Shown: in pieces, positions 63,469 to 64,000 of the stretch | Layout: every line of letters begins with the position of its first letter | How positions within the stretch are numbered: the stretch's first letter is position 1 | NCBI RefSeq assembly: GCF_000702265.1 | Contig: NZ_JNKZ01000004.1 | Coordinates: 434,001 to 498,000, forward strand | DNA length: 64,000 nucleotides | Direction of reading: 5' to 3' | DNA from: Butyrivibrio sp. NC2002 | GTDB lineage: Bacteria; Bacillota; Clostridia; Lachnospirales; Lachnospiraceae | Notes under the pieces: generated by a model | Database searches by the model: none | What the model saw: the letters and a program-made list of their open reading frames with translations, nothing else | What the model was told of the DNA's origin: nothing | Made by a program: the position numbers and the translations under genes

Positions 63469-63725
63469 AACACTCCAAATAACTTGTGATCTTGTCAGAA
63501 GTGTCTTTTGGGGCATCACACGCTTTCTTTCGACACTCGAATATTTCTCTAATACTTATACGAGTGTCTAAAATCACTTTTTCTCTTTATTTCTTGGGAA
63601 ATTCAACACTCCATTCCACTCTATATCCTTCTGCAAGTGTCAAGACGCCTCAGAGCATCCCTCCAAACACGTAAAGCATCCTAAAAACGACACTCCCAGC
63701 CTCATGATTGCATTAATCGAGTGTC
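63469..63725 (-). repeat. Array B: four GACACTC/GAGTGTC dyads with constant 21-nt spacers
   Basis: Arms (8 bp each, plus strand): 63469-63476/63498-63505, 63532-63539/63561-63568, 63605-63612/63634-63641 and 63689-63696/63718-63725. In all four the arm-to-arm offset is exactly 29 bp, while spacers differ in sequence. Unit-to-unit distances are 63, 73 and 84 bp, close to 6, 7 and 8 helical turns. Arm variants (AACACTCC/RAAGTGTC types) keep G-U pairs only if the minus strand is the RNA. It lies in the 493-nt gap upstream of the small-protein gene, within its presumed leader. Confidence 0.8.
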
Positions 63726-63727
63726 AT

Positions 63728-63756
63728 ATTATAATGGATTCTGAGTGGCCGGATAA
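63728..63756 (-). promoter_or_regulatory. Candidate promoter for the small-protein/methyltransferase operon
   Basis: TATAAT reads leftward at 63728-63733, with a weak -35 (TTATCC) 17 nt upstream. The last dyad of array B starts 3 nt downstream of the -10, so the array would lie from +1 onward in the transcript, giving a leader of about 310 nt. Confidence 0.4.
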
Positions 63757-63833
63757 TACATGCCACAAAAAAGAAAAACTTAGAAGTTAGAAACCTAAAA
63801 GACTATAACTCAAAATAATCAAAAAAGCAAGAA

Positions 63834-63873
63834 ACACCCCGGAAGCTGCAGTTTCATACAACTTCCGGGGTGT
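63834..63873 (-). terminator. Terminator after guaA
   Basis: ACACCCCGGAAG (63834-63845) and CTTCCGGGGTGT (63862-63873) form a perfect 12-bp GC-rich stem. On the minus strand it is followed by TTTCTTGCTTTTTT, so it ends leftward transcription of guaA, whose stop lies 28 nt before it. Confidence 0.88.
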
Positions 63874-63900
63874 AGCATTCACTAAATATACTCGGAAATA

Positions 63901-64000
63901 TTACTCCATCTCGATCGTTCCCGGGGGTTTGCTGGTGAGGTCGTACATTACTCTGTTTACGCCCTTTACTTCATTGATGATTCTTGTCATGACTGTCTGG
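63901..64000 (-). CDS. guaA: GMP synthase (glutamine-hydrolysing), C-terminal end only
   Basis: The last 32 codons and stop of a gene entering from the right edge: [20 protein letters not shown] then [12 protein letters not shown]. This is the invariant C-terminus of GuaA (dimerisation domain), which converts XMP to GMP. Family members usually end IEWE; here Met replaces Trp. Confidence 0.93.
   Translation of the reverse strand, partial: QTVMTRIINEVKGVNRVMYDLTSKPPGTIEME

Noticed and set aside
61904..63725. CRISPR array
   Set aside because: Repeats are only 8 bp and alternate in orientation, spacers are 21-25 bp, and no cas gene is present.
62928..63725. Type III toxin-antitoxin (ToxN with repeat RNA)
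   Set aside because: The small protein shows no resemblance to ToxN, and the array units have unrelated spacers rather than tandem identical 34-40-nt repeats.

Overview
The window reads as a chromosomal segment of a low-G+C anaerobic Firmicute, most likely Lachnospiraceae (Butyrivibrio/Pseudobutyrivibrio-like). This is inferred from the gene families: rubredoxin-tailed flavin reductases, a DUF1703-type ATPase, an LRR_5 secreted protein, GGDEF proteins with 7TM sensors, and zinc-ribbon SPFH proteins. No rRNA is present to confirm it. About 50 kb is cell-surface polysaccharide biosynthesis, nearly all on the minus strand.

Layout. 1-2.6 kb: CDP-sugar genes rfbH and rfbG (rfbG cut by the left edge). 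2.7-12.2 kb: an AT-rich block with a HipA-like kinase, several multi-membrane-span GT-C-like or glucosyltransferase proteins, a GtrB-type polyprenyl-phosphate glycosyltransferase and a flavin reductase-rubredoxin. 12.4-15.0 kb: an MBOAT/AlgJ-like polysaccharide O-acetylation pair. 15.2-32.5 kb: a Wzx/Wzy-type heteropolysaccharide locus with Wzz, GDP-fucose genes, a GT11 fucosyltransferase, WbsX, other transferases, an IspD-like/LicD pair and a rhamnosyltransferase. This locus is visibly damaged: three in-frame TAG codons, two single-base frameshifts and several gene fragments. 32.7-34.2 kb: a lone plus-strand Wzy-like gene ending in a strong terminator. 34.3-45.7 kb: an ABC-transporter-type (Wzm/Wzt) locus with large glycosyltransferases, including a polymerase-rhamnosyltransferase fusion; it has no visible lesions. 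45.7-52 kb: a Rieske/flavin reductase/rubredoxin fusion, a DUF1703 ATPase, and a CapD-like dehydratase/DUF2304/DPM1-like operon.

52.3-59.0 kb is a plus-strand operon resembling Bacillus ydjI/ydjG/ydjH (SPFH, zinc-ribbon and TPM-domain membrane-maintenance proteins), followed without a gap by two paralogous 7TM diguanylate cyclases. 59.3-64 kb holds a secreted LRR protein, a flavin reductase with a lysine-rich tail, a HAD phosphatase, a methyltransferase, a small unknown protein and the 3' end of guaA.

The most unusual non-coding structure is at 61.9-63.73 kb. Two different arrays of short inverted repeats flank the methyltransferase/small-protein pair. Stem offsets are exactly constant (29 bp four times; 32 bp in the other array) and unit spacings fall near whole helical turns. 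Where arms differ, the differences are G-U compatible only in minus-strand RNA, which suggests hairpins in the leader and trailer of that transcript. I do not recognise this as a known element.
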